Shown: positions 35,710-44,520, counted from the stretch's first letter. The stretch is 64,000 nucleotides of DNA from MFZZ01 sp964582715 (GCA_964582715.1 CAZOSM010000001.1:422471-486470), one strand, 5' to 3'. The notes: a model not told the origin generated them from the letters alone. Translations and numbers: made by a program.

Positions 35710-37206
35710 ATGCTCTATATATACTTAGATTCGCACCAGATTAAGATATTGCACTTAAAGAAAAGTCTTCTTGGACAGTATGATGTTTCATTCTATAGCA
35801 AAACATTTGATGTGGAGCTTATCCAGAATGGGCTTCCTGGCAATATAGATGTTATAGATTCAGCAGTTAAGAAAACGCTTGAAGAACTCCCTGACCAACC
35901 TGTAAGAGAGAAAGATGTTACGCTTATTTTGCCGCTTAGTGCATTTTCGTTTTTACGAGCCGACTTACCCCTTGACGTAACACCAGCTGTTTTGGATTCA
36001 TATATTAAAGATAAAGTAAAGACAGAGTTACAGGTAGAAATGGAATCCATGAAATCGGACTACCTCATTCAAGAAAGTGAAGGACAGAAGCAAATCCTTT
36101 TTTTCGGGATCAAAAATGAAACACAGGCTGCCTTCGAACAGCCTTTTAAGTTACTTGATCTAAAAGTAAATTCAATTATTCCAGAACCACTTACCTACTA
36201 TAAATTGTTTGAAAAGACCCTTAGAAAAAACAAAAAAGAGAATATCTGGTATGTATGCTATGAAAACGATACGCTGCAAGGATATGTATACGATTCTTTT
36301 GGTCTTTTGAAAGGAGAAAAATGGATTGCAAATGTTACAAAAGAAAACAAAATCGAAGATTTATTGCAAAAGAAGGCTTCCGAATATCAATCAAAAGATT
36401 TCAAACTCAACCGTTTAATTCTTTCTGGTAAGCAAGCAGACGGTATAAGGCAAGATACATTTACTAAAAATGTGGGTGTTTGGACTAATCCGCTTATCCG
36501 TATTATTCCTCACTTCTATGGAGACTATTTAAAGATGCTTCAGCACGAAACGAAGCCCCTCCCAATTCTTGAGTATGACATGCTTATTGGCGCATTCATT
36601 TTTTCCCAAGAGAATAAAGCATTTACTTTACTAGGTAAGTCCTCTGGTGCAGTAATCCCAACAGCCAATAACGTTGTAACAGATAAAAAACTTACATTTA
36701 AACACTTTATTCCTGGCATTATCTCTTTTGTCGTAACACTCGGCATTTTATATGGTCTCTCTCAATTCCTACCCAATATGAACTTTGGAAACATCCTCAA
36801 TTTCCAGATGCCAAATATGTCTAATATTAATGTTCCTGGCATTGCTCAGGCAACACCAACACCAGTTCTTGAGCCAACAATTGCACCTCCAACCGCAACT
36901 CCAACACCATCTATAGATCGAGAAGAAATTCGCTTAAAGGTACTCAATGGGTCAGGTATTTCTGGAAAAGCTACAGATGTAAAAGAATTCTTCCAGGAAG
37001 CAGGTTATGGAGAAATTCTGACAGGTAATGCTGATGCATTTGACTACGAAACAACAGTTGTACAAATAAAAGAAGATGCAGATCCTGCCATTCGTACATA
37101 TATTGAAAAAGATATTGCCTCACAGGTAGAAGAACCAGAGTTTGAAACCCTCGATGAGGATGAAGCAGCAGATGTGGTAATCATAATTGGGACAGATTTT
37201 AAATAA
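35710..37206 (+). CDS. PilM-like ASKHA protein fused to a LytR_C domain
   Basis: A 498-aa protein. N-terminal half (about residues 1-290) resembles the actin-like PilM fold of type IV pilus assembly: MLYIYLDSHQIKIL, LILPLSAFSFLRADLPLDV and NSIIPEPLTYYKLF. A single transmembrane helix near 335-352 (FIPGIISFVVTLGILYGL) is followed by a Pro/Thr-rich linker (TPTPVLEPTIAPPTATPTP) and a C-terminal LytR_cpsA_psr-type C domain: LKVLNGSGISGKATDVKEFF, ETTVVQIKED, VVIIIGTDF. So a cytoplasmic ASKHA-like module is tethered to an extracytoplasmic LytR_C module. The lack of other pilus genes here leaves its role open; a scaffold linking cytoplasm and wall is possible. Confidence 0.75.
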   Translation: MLYIYLDSHQIKILHLKKSLLGQYDVSFYSKTFDVELIQNGLPGNIDVIDSAVKKTLEELPDQPVREKDVTLILPLSAFSFLRADLPLDVTPAVLDSYIKDKVKTELQVEMESMKSDYLIQESEGQKQILFFGIKNETQAAFEQPFKLLDLKVNSIIPEPLTYYKLFEKTLRKNKKENIWYVCYENDTLQGYVYDSFGLLKGEKWIANVTKENKIEDLLQKKASEYQSKDFKLNRLILSGKQADGIRQDTFTKNVGVWTNPLIRIIPHFYGDYLKMLQHETKPLPILEYDMLIGAFIFSQENKAFTLLGKSSGAVIPTANNVVTDKKLTFKHFIPGIISFVVTLGILYGLSQFLPNMNFGNILNFQMPNMSNINVPGIAQATPTPVLEPTIAPPTATPTPSIDREEIRLKVLNGSGISGKATDVKEFFQEAGYGEILTGNADAFDYETTVVQIKEDADPAIRTYIEKDIASQVEEPEFETLDEDEAADVVIIIGTDFK

Positions 37207-37255
37207 CCCTTCATTACTTTCCAACATTATTACTTTCATGATATGATATACACCT

Positions 37256-38272
37256 ATGGACGACCATAAACAAGAGCTTCAGGAAAAATTTGATCAAATA
37301 AAAACTAAAATAAATCCTTCGGTAAAAAAAGAAGAATTACAGAGCTTAGAAGCACGTACATACGATGCAGGATTTTGGGAGAACCATGAAGAAGCAGCTG
37401 AGGTCATGAAGCGCATTAACCATATGAAGAAAGAGATAGAAGATGTCGAGATGATGGAGCTTTTGCTTGCAGAAAATGAACTCAAAGAAGCAGAAAAACT
37501 CATTGAGCAGTATGAAGTTCGTTTGTTTTTATCAGGGACCTACGATCATGGTGATGCAATCTTTTCTATTCATGCTGGACAAGGTGGAACTGAGGCAATG
37601 GATTGGTCAGATATGCTTCTCCGTATGTACACCCGTTTTTTTGAAGTAAAAGGTTGGAAATTCGAAGAAATTGACAAAGTTCCTGGAGAAGAAGCGGGTA
37701 TCAAAAGTGTAACTCTTAATGTATATGGTGAATTTGCCTATGGATACTTGAAAGCAGAAGCCGGAGTGCATAGACTCGTAAGACAATCTCCATTTAATGC
37801 AGATGGCTTGAGACAAACGTCCTTTGCACTTGTAGAAGTACTTCCGATTGTTAAAGATAATCAGATTGAGATAAAAGATGAAGATCTGGAATGGTCATTC
37901 TTCCGTTCTGGAGGGGCAGGGGGGCAGAATGTAAACAAAGTATCTACTGCTGTACGACTTATTCATAAGCCAACTGGTATTACAGTTACTTGTCAGACAG
38001 AACGTTCTCAGATGCAAAACAGAGAAACAGCTCTAAAACTTCTGCGCGCTCAACTCTGGCAACTAGAAGAAGAAAAGAAAAATAAAGCTGTTGAATCATT
38101 TAAAAAAGATAAAATGGCTTCATGGGGGACTCAGATTCGATCTTATGTACTACACCCATATAAACTCATAAAAGACTTACGAACAGACTACGAAGAAACC
38201 CAGGTAGATAAGGTGCTCGATGGAGAACTTGACGGGTTTATTGAAGCCTTCATAAAAAACCCTCAAGCCTAA
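37256..38272 (+). CDS. prfB: Peptide chain release factor 2
   Basis: RF2, 338 aa, terminating translation at UAA and UGA. SPF (residues 178-180, RQSPFNADGLRQTSFA) is the tripeptide that selects UGA, and GGQ (222-224, SGGAGGQNVNK) is the peptidyl-hydrolysis motif. The reading frame is continuous; the CUU-UGA programmed frameshift used by many bacteria for autoregulation is absent. A TATGAT box lies 8 nt before the ATG. Its presence shows UGA is a stop in this genome. Confidence 0.96.
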   Translation: MDDHKQELQEKFDQIKTKINPSVKKEELQSLEARTYDAGFWENHEEAAEVMKRINHMKKEIEDVEMMELLLAENELKEAEKLIEQYEVRLFLSGTYDHGDAIFSIHAGQGGTEAMDWSDMLLRMYTRFFEVKGWKFEEIDKVPGEEAGIKSVTLNVYGEFAYGYLKAEAGVHRLVRQSPFNADGLRQTSFALVEVLPIVKDNQIEIKDEDLEWSFFRSGGAGGQNVNKVSTAVRLIHKPTGITVTCQTERSQMQNRETALKLLRAQLWQLEEEKKNKAVESFKKDKMASWGTQIRSYVLHPYKLIKDLRTDYEETQVDKVLDGELDGFIEAFIKNPQA

Positions 38273-38329
38273 AGGTCTCTCATTTCTTGACTATTAACTT
38301 TTTTAAAATGGTATGCTATTCTAATATCT

Positions 38330-38803
38330 ATGGATAAAACAACTCAACCTAAAAATACTGGTCTCATACATACAATGGATAAACCAAAAGTTTCAACTTC
38401 ATTAACTACACCTATTGTACTTGGCATCATTGTGGGGGCCTTAATTCTTGGAGCTGGCACAGGATTTGCTATTACATATTTTTCTGGAGGATCAGCAGGT
38501 CCAACCGTAACAGACAATGGCTCAGAAACAGCAGAAGATGGCTCAAAAAAATCTGCTGGAATTCTTGATGAAAAGACATTCCCAGATGAAGCAGAAGGTA
38601 TACTCAGAGAAGGAGGATTTGAAGGTGAGGGAAGCTTTCACCTCGAGAGACCAGGTGGAGAAGATCAAACCGCATATCTCACATCATCAACTGTAGACCT
38701 TTCAGAATTCCTGGGTAAAAAAGTCAAAGTACGAGGCCAGACCTTTGAAGCAGAAAAAGCAGGTTGGCTTATGGATGTAGGCTATGTTGAAGTCGTTGAA
38801 TAA
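38330..38803 (+). CDS. Membrane-anchored extracytoplasmic small domain protein
   Basis: A 157-aa protein with one membrane helix (about residues 27-50, TPIVLGIIVGALILGAGTGF) and a C-terminal soluble domain of about 75 residues (LHLERPGGEDQTAYLTSSTVDLSEFLGKKVKVRGQTF...GWLMDVGYVEVVE) with the look of a small beta-barrel or OB-like fold. I recall similar proteins in CPR genomes, with no function assigned. The upstream DNA has TTGACT at 38287 and an extended TGG-TATGCT -10, with a second TATTCT 7 nt from the ATG. It sits between prfB and ftsEX. Confidence 0.65.
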   Translation: MDKTTQPKNTGLIHTMDKPKVSTSLTTPIVLGIIVGALILGAGTGFAITYFSGGSAGPTVTDNGSETAEDGSKKSAGILDEKTFPDEAEGILREGGFEGEGSFHLERPGGEDQTAYLTSSTVDLSEFLGKKVKVRGQTFEAEKAGWLMDVGYVEVVE

Positions 38804-38845
38804 TACGTCTCCTCGTGGATATAGACATTCCTTTGAGAATTTAGT

Positions 38846-38851
38846 TATACT
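38846..38851 (+). promoter_or_regulatory. -10 box of the ftsEX operon (leaderless type)
   Basis: TATACT ends 6 nt before the ftsE ATG at 38858. Confidence 0.55.
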
Positions 38852-38857
38852 AATTTT

Positions 38858-39535
38858 ATGATTTCATTTCAAAATGTTACCGTTAAGTACCCCTTTGGTA
38901 ACCTCGCACTGAATGATGTCTCCTTTAATATTGCAGATAATGAATTTATTTATTTAGTTGGACCGTCGGGTGCAGGCAAAACGACTATTCTAAGACTTCT
39001 TCTCAGACAGGTTATTCCAGAATCAGGTGTAATAACTCTTGATGGAGAAGAAATATCTTCACCAAAGTACAAACATATCACACAGCTCAGGCAGCGGATT
39101 GGTATTGTATTTCAGGATTTTAAAGTGCTCAATGAAAAAAATGTTTTAGAAAATGTTGCCTTAAGTTTAAGAGTAAAAGGTTATCCAGAATCTGAAGTAA
39201 AACGTCAATCCATTGAGGCACTTGAGCTTACCGGAATTTCCGGCAAAATAGATATGTTCCCTGCTCAACTTTCTGCAGGAGAGCTGCAGCGTGTTGCAAT
39301 TGCAAGAGCTATTGTTGGTGATCGAAATATTATTCTTGCCGATGAACCAACTGGTAATTTAGATCCAAAAACTACATGGGAAGTAATGAAAATTTTTAAG
39401 AAGCTTGAAAAAACAAAAACGATTTTATTTGCAACCCACAACACAGACATTGTAAACAGCATGAAGCGCCGTGTACTCGTGATGAAGAATGGTGCTCTGG
39501 TTAAAGATCAGGAAAAAGGAGGATACGAATTATGA
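38858..39535 (+). CDS. ftsE: Cell division ATP-binding protein FtsE
   Basis: A 225-aa ABC ATPase that with FtsX controls peptidoglycan hydrolases at the septum. Walker A GPSGAGKTT (35-43), Q-loop FQDFKVL (85-91), signature LSAGELQRV (138-146), Walker B IILADEPTG (158-166) and H-loop FATHN. FtsE-typical features are ISFQNVTVKYP at the start and QDFKVL after the Q-loop. The stop overlaps the ftsX start as ATGA, so translation is coupled. Predicted leaderless promoter just upstream. The downstream coiled-coil peptidase is the likely effector. Confidence 0.95.
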   Translation: MISFQNVTVKYPFGNLALNDVSFNIADNEFIYLVGPSGAGKTTILRLLLRQVIPESGVITLDGEEISSPKYKHITQLRQRIGIVFQDFKVLNEKNVLENVALSLRVKGYPESEVKRQSIEALELTGISGKIDMFPAQLSAGELQRVAIARAIVGDRNIILADEPTGNLDPKTTWEVMKIFKKLEKTKTILFATHNTDIVNSMKRRVLVMKNGALVKDQEKGGYEL

Positions 39536-40422
39536 ACGACTTATTTACTTCATTACGAAGAACTCCATATCAGACATTTGCAGCAATTTCTATCTTGTTC
39601 TTTACCCTGCTTATGTCTGGACTTATCTTTATTTCATTGTCATTTATTCAAGGCCTTCTGGGTTACGTAGAGACTCGACCACGTGTAATAGTCTATTTCC
39701 AAATTAAAGCAGAAGAGGAAGAGATCAATGCAGTACGCCAAGAACTGGAACAAACCGGTATGACCAAAGAAGTCACCTATGTCTCCAAAAGTGAAGCCTA
39801 TGATATTTATAAGGAATTTACAAAAAATGATCCTCTCCTTCTTGAGATGACTTCAGAAGATATCTTGCCGGCTTCACTTGAGATAGATGCACTAAGGCCA
39901 GAATACTTACCTCAAATTGCAGAAATGCTTAAAGATAGCCCTGGGGTGGATGAAGTACAGTTTCAGAAAGATATAGTAGATAATCTACTCAATTTAACCT
40001 CAAATATCAGACGTGTTTCCCTCATATTTTTTGGATACCTGTCCTTTGTTTCGATTATTGTGTTGACTATTACAACTTCATTTAAGATTGCTCTTAAAAA
40101 AGATGAAATCTCCTTGCTGAAGTTACTTGGAGCCAGTAACTTCTATATCCGTAAACCATTTATTCAAGAAAGTGTTCTTTTGGGTCTTATTTCTGCAGGA
40201 GCAGCAAGTGCTGTACTCATGGGACTTCTTATTTTTATGAATTCTCTGCTTACCAGTTATTTAAGTGGAATCCCCACACTAACAGTAACTCTGTTTGGAT
40301 TAGGAATGCAAGTATGGCCATTTAACTTTGCTTTTGCTTTGGCTACGGTGCTTGTTACAGCATTCTTTAGCCTTGTAATAACACTTATTGCAAGCCTAAC
40401 TGCAACTAATAGATACTTATAG
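39532..40422 (+). CDS. ftsX: Cell division protein FtsX
   Basis: A 296-aa membrane protein with the FtsX layout: an N-terminal helix (about 18-42), an extracellular domain of about 120 residues (RVIVYFQIKAEEEEINAVRQEL ... DEVQFQKDIV), then three helices in the C-terminal half typical of the ABC transporter permease fold (KDEISLLKLLGASNFYIRKPFI). It transmits ATP-driven changes in FtsE to periplasmic or wall-side hydrolases. The outer domain usually binds a coiled-coil hydrolase or activator, and such a protein is the next gene, 48 nt downstream. Confidence 0.94.
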   Translation: MNDLFTSLRRTPYQTFAAISILFFTLLMSGLIFISLSFIQGLLGYVETRPRVIVYFQIKAEEEEINAVRQELEQTGMTKEVTYVSKSEAYDIYKEFTKNDPLLLEMTSEDILPASLEIDALRPEYLPQIAEMLKDSPGVDEVQFQKDIVDNLLNLTSNIRRVSLIFFGYLSFVSIIVLTITTSFKIALKKDEISLLKLLGASNFYIRKPFIQESVLLGLISAGAASAVLMGLLIFMNSLLTSYLSGIPTLTVTLFGLGMQVWPFNFAFALATVLVTAFFSLVITLIASLTATNRYL

Positions 40423-40434
40423 GCATAACATCCC

Positions 40435-40464
40435 TTGATCTGGGGTTATTAGATAGATTACAAT
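40435..40464 (+). promoter_or_regulatory. Promoter of the coiled-coil C39-like peptidase gene
   Basis: TTGATC at 40435-40440 and TACAAT at 40459-40464, spacer 18; the -10 ends 6 nt before the ATG at 40471, predicting a leaderless transcript. Confidence 0.6.
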
Positions 40465-40470
40465 AATACT

Positions 40471-41697
40471 ATGTTACGGAAGATCTTCGCATTTGCTAGT
40501 CTTATTTCCTTTATTGCTATAACCATTGGCTTGGTATATTCTCCAGTATTCGCTCAAGAAGGTCCGACTCCGACACAAGCTCAACAAAGTAATGATGCCG
40601 CACGGAATGAAATTCAGAAAAAGATTGATGAATATGAAGATAAACTTTCAGAAATTCGTACCGAAAAGAATACACTTTCTTCTCAGATTGAGTACATGGA
40701 TACTCAGATTTATTTAACGCAACTTAAGACAGAAGAAACAACAGAAAAGATTGAATCTACCGAATACGAAATTGAAACACTCGACGATTGGATTGGTGAT
40801 CTCGACTCTTCACTTGATGACCTCTCGAAAACAATGCTGGAACGTATTGTTGCAGGTTATAAAACCCGACAGGCATCTATTATAGATATTATTTTTGACG
40901 CATCGAGCGCTTCTGATTTGGTAAATAAGGTAAAGTATTATGAAGTTGCACGAGAAACCAATAAGAGAGTACTTCTTGAAGTTCAGGAGGCAAAGCTAAA
41001 TTATGAGGAACAGAAAAAACTAAGAGAGAAGAAAAAAGAAGAATTAGATGAACTGCAAGAAACTCTACAAGTTCAGGAAGCGAATCTTAAAAACCAACAA
41101 GAAGAAAAACGCATACTGCTTTCTGCGACACAAAATGATGAAGCTACATATAGCAGATTATTAGAAGAGGCAAAAAGACAGATTGCGGCATATAAATCGT
41201 TCGTTGCAATCACAGGAGTAGGTACTGTCTCTGCAAACGGGCTTGGTACGGGTGAAGGTGGTTGGTATTTATCTCAAAGAGACGAGCGTTGGGCTGGTAT
41301 GCGAATGGGAGGGTCTTCTGAATCTGTTCTCGATGTAGGATGTTTTATAACAAGTATTGCTATGGTCATGCGATACTATGGTGCAGATTATTCACCTGCC
41401 AACATTGCTTCAAGCTCTCATTACTTCCTTCCTGGCTCTGCTTATATGTATATACCTTCAACATTTAACGGTTCCTGGCCAAATGGTAAGAACTACCGGA
41501 ATATTGGTTCTGGTGAAGTTTCTTCCTACCTAGAGAGAGGTGTTCCAGTTATTGCTGGTGTACGTGGGGCGAGCCATTATGTTGTACTGAAGAAAAATGA
41601 CGGCGGTGATTATATTATGAATGATCCAATTTATGGACCAGATCTCAAAGTTTCTGATTATTATTCGTTATCGGGACCTTATGGCGTCTTTGAATAA
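40471..41697 (+). CDS. Coiled-coil protein with C39-like peptidase domain, FtsEX partner
   Basis: A 408-aa secreted protein. Signal peptide about residues 1-28 (cleavage near VFA-QEG). A long coiled coil (about 40-125 and 160-245) resembles EnvC and PcsB, the FtsX-binding hydrolase regulators, with a helical hairpin between (IVAGYKTRQASIIDIIF). A Gly-rich linker leads to a papain-fold C39-like domain (263-408): WYLSQRDERWAGMRMG, VLDVGCFITSIAMVMRYYG (Cys291), GASHYVVLKK (His369) and YIMNDPIYGPD (Asp385) give a complete catalytic set. Typical partners end in M23 or CHAP domains, so the C39-like domain is unusual. It likely cuts peptidoglycan stem peptides at the septum (inference from context). 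Confidence 0.82.
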   Translation: MLRKIFAFASLISFIAITIGLVYSPVFAQEGPTPTQAQQSNDAARNEIQKKIDEYEDKLSEIRTEKNTLSSQIEYMDTQIYLTQLKTEETTEKIESTEYEIETLDDWIGDLDSSLDDLSKTMLERIVAGYKTRQASIIDIIFDASSASDLVNKVKYYEVARETNKRVLLEVQEAKLNYEEQKKLREKKKEELDELQETLQVQEANLKNQQEEKRILLSATQNDEATYSRLLEEAKRQIAAYKSFVAITGVGTVSANGLGTGEGGWYLSQRDERWAGMRMGGSSESVLDVGCFITSIAMVMRYYGADYSPANIASSSHYFLPGSAYMYIPSTFNGSWPNGKNYRNIGSGEVSSYLERGVPVIAGVRGASHYVVLKKNDGGDYIMNDPIYGPDLKVSDYYSLSGPYGVFE

Positions 41698-42943
41698 ACA
41701 AATTCCCCTTTTTTTTACCATTTTCTTTATGTTATGTTTTTACATAACTAATAATGTTTATGCTCAAACAACTTTCTCTTCTGATTTTGAAGAACAAGAC
41801 CACGCATGGCTAACCAATAACTCATCAACTCTGTTTGAAATAATTTCTAGTGAAGCAAAAGAAGGTTCCCAATCTGCCCGGATACAGAACGCAACAGATA
41901 AGTCTTATGGAGTTGAACATATCATTACCAATATTTCTGAACAAACTTTTTATGATATTTCTGCATACATAAAAATACCTCATCCGCCTCCCTCAAAAGC
42001 TTTTATCAGGATTGCCTGGTATACAAGCACAGATGGCACAGGCACACAGATTGAGACTTCCGACTCACCTATTATTTCTGAAAAAATTGATTGGACAAGA
42101 GTATCCATAAGTACTCAAAGTCCAAAAGATGCTCATTCAGCCAAAATACGATTACTTATTTCATCTGGGATTGCTTACTTTGATACAGTCTCAGTTCAGA
42201 TATTTACACCTACACCAACGGCAGCTCTTTCAATTCAACCGACACCAACTACTACCCAGCCTAGTTCTGTAATACAAAACATCTCAATATCCGAAGTAAT
42301 GGTCTACCCACTAACAGGAGAGCCAGAATGGGTGGAACTGTATAACGATAATGATCAGGAAGTGACTTTAGAGGACTGGTTTATTGATGATGAACAAGAT
42401 GGAGGAGCATCACCAAAGCAATTTAGCATTACGATTCCTGCTTTCGGATATGAAAGTCTAGAGTTACCTTCTGCTATGTTTAATAATACTGGAGATTCTG
42501 TAAGACTTCTCGATTTAAATAAAACGGAAGTAGATATATTAACCTATTTAAAAAGCAAAAAAGGTTATTCTTTAGGGAAAAACGCTTCTCAAGAGTTTTG
42601 TGTTCAACTACCCTCACAGAATAAAAGAAATATCGGTTGCTTTATACAAGAAGAAACACCAAACCCAGAAAATACTAAAAGTCCTACGCCTTCTAATTCC
42701 ATAAAAGATGATATAAAAGGGATTACAACTCAGATTACTCAAAAACCTGCTCCTCGCAACCTGCCTACTACTCCACCATTCATTGCTATCGGGACAACCA
42801 CTATGAGTGAACAGATAACGATTGTGAATGATGATACAGAGAAACCTATAGAAACTAAACCATTACTGCTCCTTTCTGGTTCCTATTCAACTCTTGCGCT
42901 TATATCTTTAGTTTCAAAATTGATCTTCTTTAGATACACTTAA
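41681..42943 (+). CDS. Surface protein with jelly-roll-like and lamin-tail domains
   Basis: A 420-aa exported protein: signal peptide (about 1-29, ending VYAQ), a beta-rich domain resembling carbohydrate-binding modules (about 30-175; FEEQDHAWLTNNSSTLFE ... FDTVSVQIF), a Thr/Pro linker, then a lamin-tail domain (about 195-305: ISISEVMVYPLTGEPEWVELYND, LEDWFIDDEQ, TGDSVRLLD), a long Pro/Thr/Ser linker and a C-terminal hydrophobic segment before Arg that anchors it. I chose MASLNKQ at 41681; it overlaps the preceding gene by 17 nt. Lamin-tail domains occur in many bacterial surface proteins and are thought to mediate adhesion or anchoring. Confidence 0.75.
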   Translation: MASLNKQIPLFFTIFFMLCFYITNNVYAQTTFSSDFEEQDHAWLTNNSSTLFEIISSEAKEGSQSARIQNATDKSYGVEHIITNISEQTFYDISAYIKIPHPPPSKAFIRIAWYTSTDGTGTQIETSDSPIISEKIDWTRVSISTQSPKDAHSAKIRLLISSGIAYFDTVSVQIFTPTPTAALSIQPTPTTTQPSSVIQNISISEVMVYPLTGEPEWVELYNDNDQEVTLEDWFIDDEQDGGASPKQFSITIPAFGYESLELPSAMFNNTGDSVRLLDLNKTEVDILTYLKSKKGYSLGKNASQEFCVQLPSQNKRNIGCFIQEETPNPENTKSPTPSNSIKDDIKGITTQITQKPAPRNLPTTPPFIAIGTTTMSEQITIVNDDTEKPIETKPLLLLSGSYSTLALISLVSKLIFFRYT

Positions 42944-42946
42944 TTT

Positions 42947-43345
42947 ATGAAAGTGGGAAAACTATTTTTTTTCTATTGGCTGCCAGTACTGGTATTCATG
43001 GGGATTATTTTCCTGCTTTCCTCGAGGCAACGGATTGCTGTAGCTGATTCATATTCTGTAAACTTTATCGTTTTTAAATCACTGCATCTTATTGAATATG
43101 CTACTCTATATTTGCTTCTTTTTAGAGCATTATATAAGTCTTTCAGCAGCAAAATGAAAGTCAGTTATATATATGGTTTAGCTGTTTGTATAGCTATTCT
43201 CTACGCAATCTCTGATGAAGTTCACCAGACATTTACACCAACTAGACAAGGTTCTCCACGTGATGTTATCATTGACACTATTGGAATTCTTGTTGCGTTT
43301 AGTTATACTAAAAAATATCTCAAGAAATTGAAACGATTTATATGA
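42947..43345 (+). CDS. VanZ-like family membrane protein
   Basis: A 132-aa protein with four hydrophobic helices and the VanZ signatures: WLPVLVFMGIIFLLSS near the start, HLIEYATLYLLLFRAL, and ISDEVHQTFTPTRQGSPRDVIIDTIG, which holds the conserved DE-HQ...R...D residues. VanZ-like proteins are tied to envelope stress and teicoplanin tolerance, but the biochemical function is not established. It lies 3 nt after the lamin-tail gene, and its stop overlaps the next gene's ATG (ATGA). Part of a seven-gene envelope operon running from ftsE. Confidence 0.88.
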   Translation: MKVGKLFFFYWLPVLVFMGIIFLLSSRQRIAVADSYSVNFIVFKSLHLIEYATLYLLLFRALYKSFSSKMKVSYIYGLAVCIAILYAISDEVHQTFTPTRQGSPRDVIIDTIGILVAFSYTKKYLKKLKRFI

Positions 43346-44232
43346 AACAGTTAATACATACAATTAATCATTTATTTACTCCCCGACGTACCAATAACTA
43401 TACAGCCAAATTGTTACATCATGATTTTCTTACCGTTTATCTTATTGCCGCTCTTTTAATTACTGCCAGTGTAGCTCATATTCAAAAGTCTGGTGATATT
43501 TTAGGTTATGCAACAGATGTAACAGTAGAAAAACTGCTTGAGCTTACTAATGAAGAACGAACAGAGAATAATGCTCCTGCGCTAAGATATAACGAAAAGC
43601 TTTCAGAAGCAGCAAGGCTTAAAGCTGAGAATATGTTTGAACAAAATTACTGGTCCCATTATGGCCCAGCTGGTGAGACACCTTGGCAGTTTATTCTGGA
43701 ATCTGGCTATCAGTATGAGTATGCCGGAGAGAACTTAGCTAAAAACTTTCTATTCAGTGATGGAATTGTAAACGCATGGATGAAGTCTCCAACTCATCGT
43801 GAAAACTTACTTAGAAATGATTACACAGATGTTGGATTTGCGGTCGTAAACGGTGTTTTGAATGGAGAAGAAACTACTCTTGTTGTTCAGATGTTTGGGA
43901 AACCACTTTATGAATCCGCAACAGCTACAGAAACGACTACAGACTCAACAGCCTCAGAACCGCAACAAGCACCAGTTCAAGGACAGGTAGTTCAGACAAA
44001 TCCAGAAGTCCTTTCAGACGAAGCTGGAGCAGATTCTAGAGATTTCTTCCCAGCTTACTTTAATTTGAATTTAGTATTCTTTACTATTCTCTTGCTGGCC
44101 CTTCTTCTTGACTTTTATTTTGCAACTAAGCTCAACTTAATCCGCGTTAAAGGAAAAAATCTTATTCATATGATGTTTATTGGATTTATTGTTGCTGGAG
44201 CATTTATACTTATTAAAGGATCGATTATTTAA
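43342..44232 (+). CDS. CAP/SCP-domain membrane protein
   Basis: A 296-aa protein with an N-terminal helix (about 29-45), then an extracytoplasmic CAP (SCP/PR1-like) domain, about residues 60-195: LLELTNEERTENNAPALRYNEKLSEAARLKAENM, YWSHYGPAGETPWQFI, YAGENLA and SPTHRENLLRNDYTDVGFAV. These include the His, Glu, His and Glu that line the CAP cavity. A Thr/Gln-rich linker and two C-terminal helices (about 235-290) follow. CAP proteins in bacteria are secreted or surface proteins of unclear activity. It overlaps the VanZ gene by 4 nt and is followed after 1 nt by a small membrane protein. Confidence 0.85.
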   Translation: MKQLIHTINHLFTPRRTNNYTAKLLHHDFLTVYLIAALLITASVAHIQKSGDILGYATDVTVEKLLELTNEERTENNAPALRYNEKLSEAARLKAENMFEQNYWSHYGPAGETPWQFILESGYQYEYAGENLAKNFLFSDGIVNAWMKSPTHRENLLRNDYTDVGFAVVNGVLNGEETTLVVQMFGKPLYESATATETTTDSTASEPQQAPVQGQVVQTNPEVLSDEAGADSRDFFPAYFNLNLVFFTILLLALLLDFYFATKLNLIRVKGKNLIHMMFIGFIVAGAFILIKGSII

Positions 44233-44233
44233 T

Positions 44234-44515
44234 ATGAAACAGATTCTTACTTTTGTCAGAAAAGAAGTTAAAAAACATACATTTGACTATTTACTGTTTG
44301 CTACAGTTGGTATCTTCTTTATCGTTTCCTTAAATTTGTTTAAGGGCGAAAGACTCTTGGAATTTATTATTCTTCTTTCGTTTATTTCTTTTTATATTAT
44401 TTGGGGGATCTATCATCATATTATTGAAAACACACTTCGCTTCAAAGTTGTGTTAGAATATGTGCTCATAGGTTTTACGATATTATTTTTATTAAAGATA
44501 CTAATTCTTCCTTAA
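44234..44515 (+). CDS. Small three-helix membrane protein
   Basis: A 93-aa membrane protein with a basic N-terminus (MKQILTFVRKEVKKHTFDY) and three hydrophobic segments: about 19-33, 42-60 and 72-92. I chose the ATG at 44234, one base after the CAP gene stop. An in-frame ATG at 44180 would overlap the CAP coding region by 53 nt with no supporting features. No family recognised. It is followed 5 nt later by the nucleotidyltransferase gene, so it belongs to the envelope operon. Confidence 0.6.
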   Translation: MKQILTFVRKEVKKHTFDYLLFATVGIFFIVSLNLFKGERLLEFIILLSFISFYIIWGIYHHIIENTLRFKVVLEYVLIGFTILFLLKILILP

Positions 44516-44520
44516 AGCAT

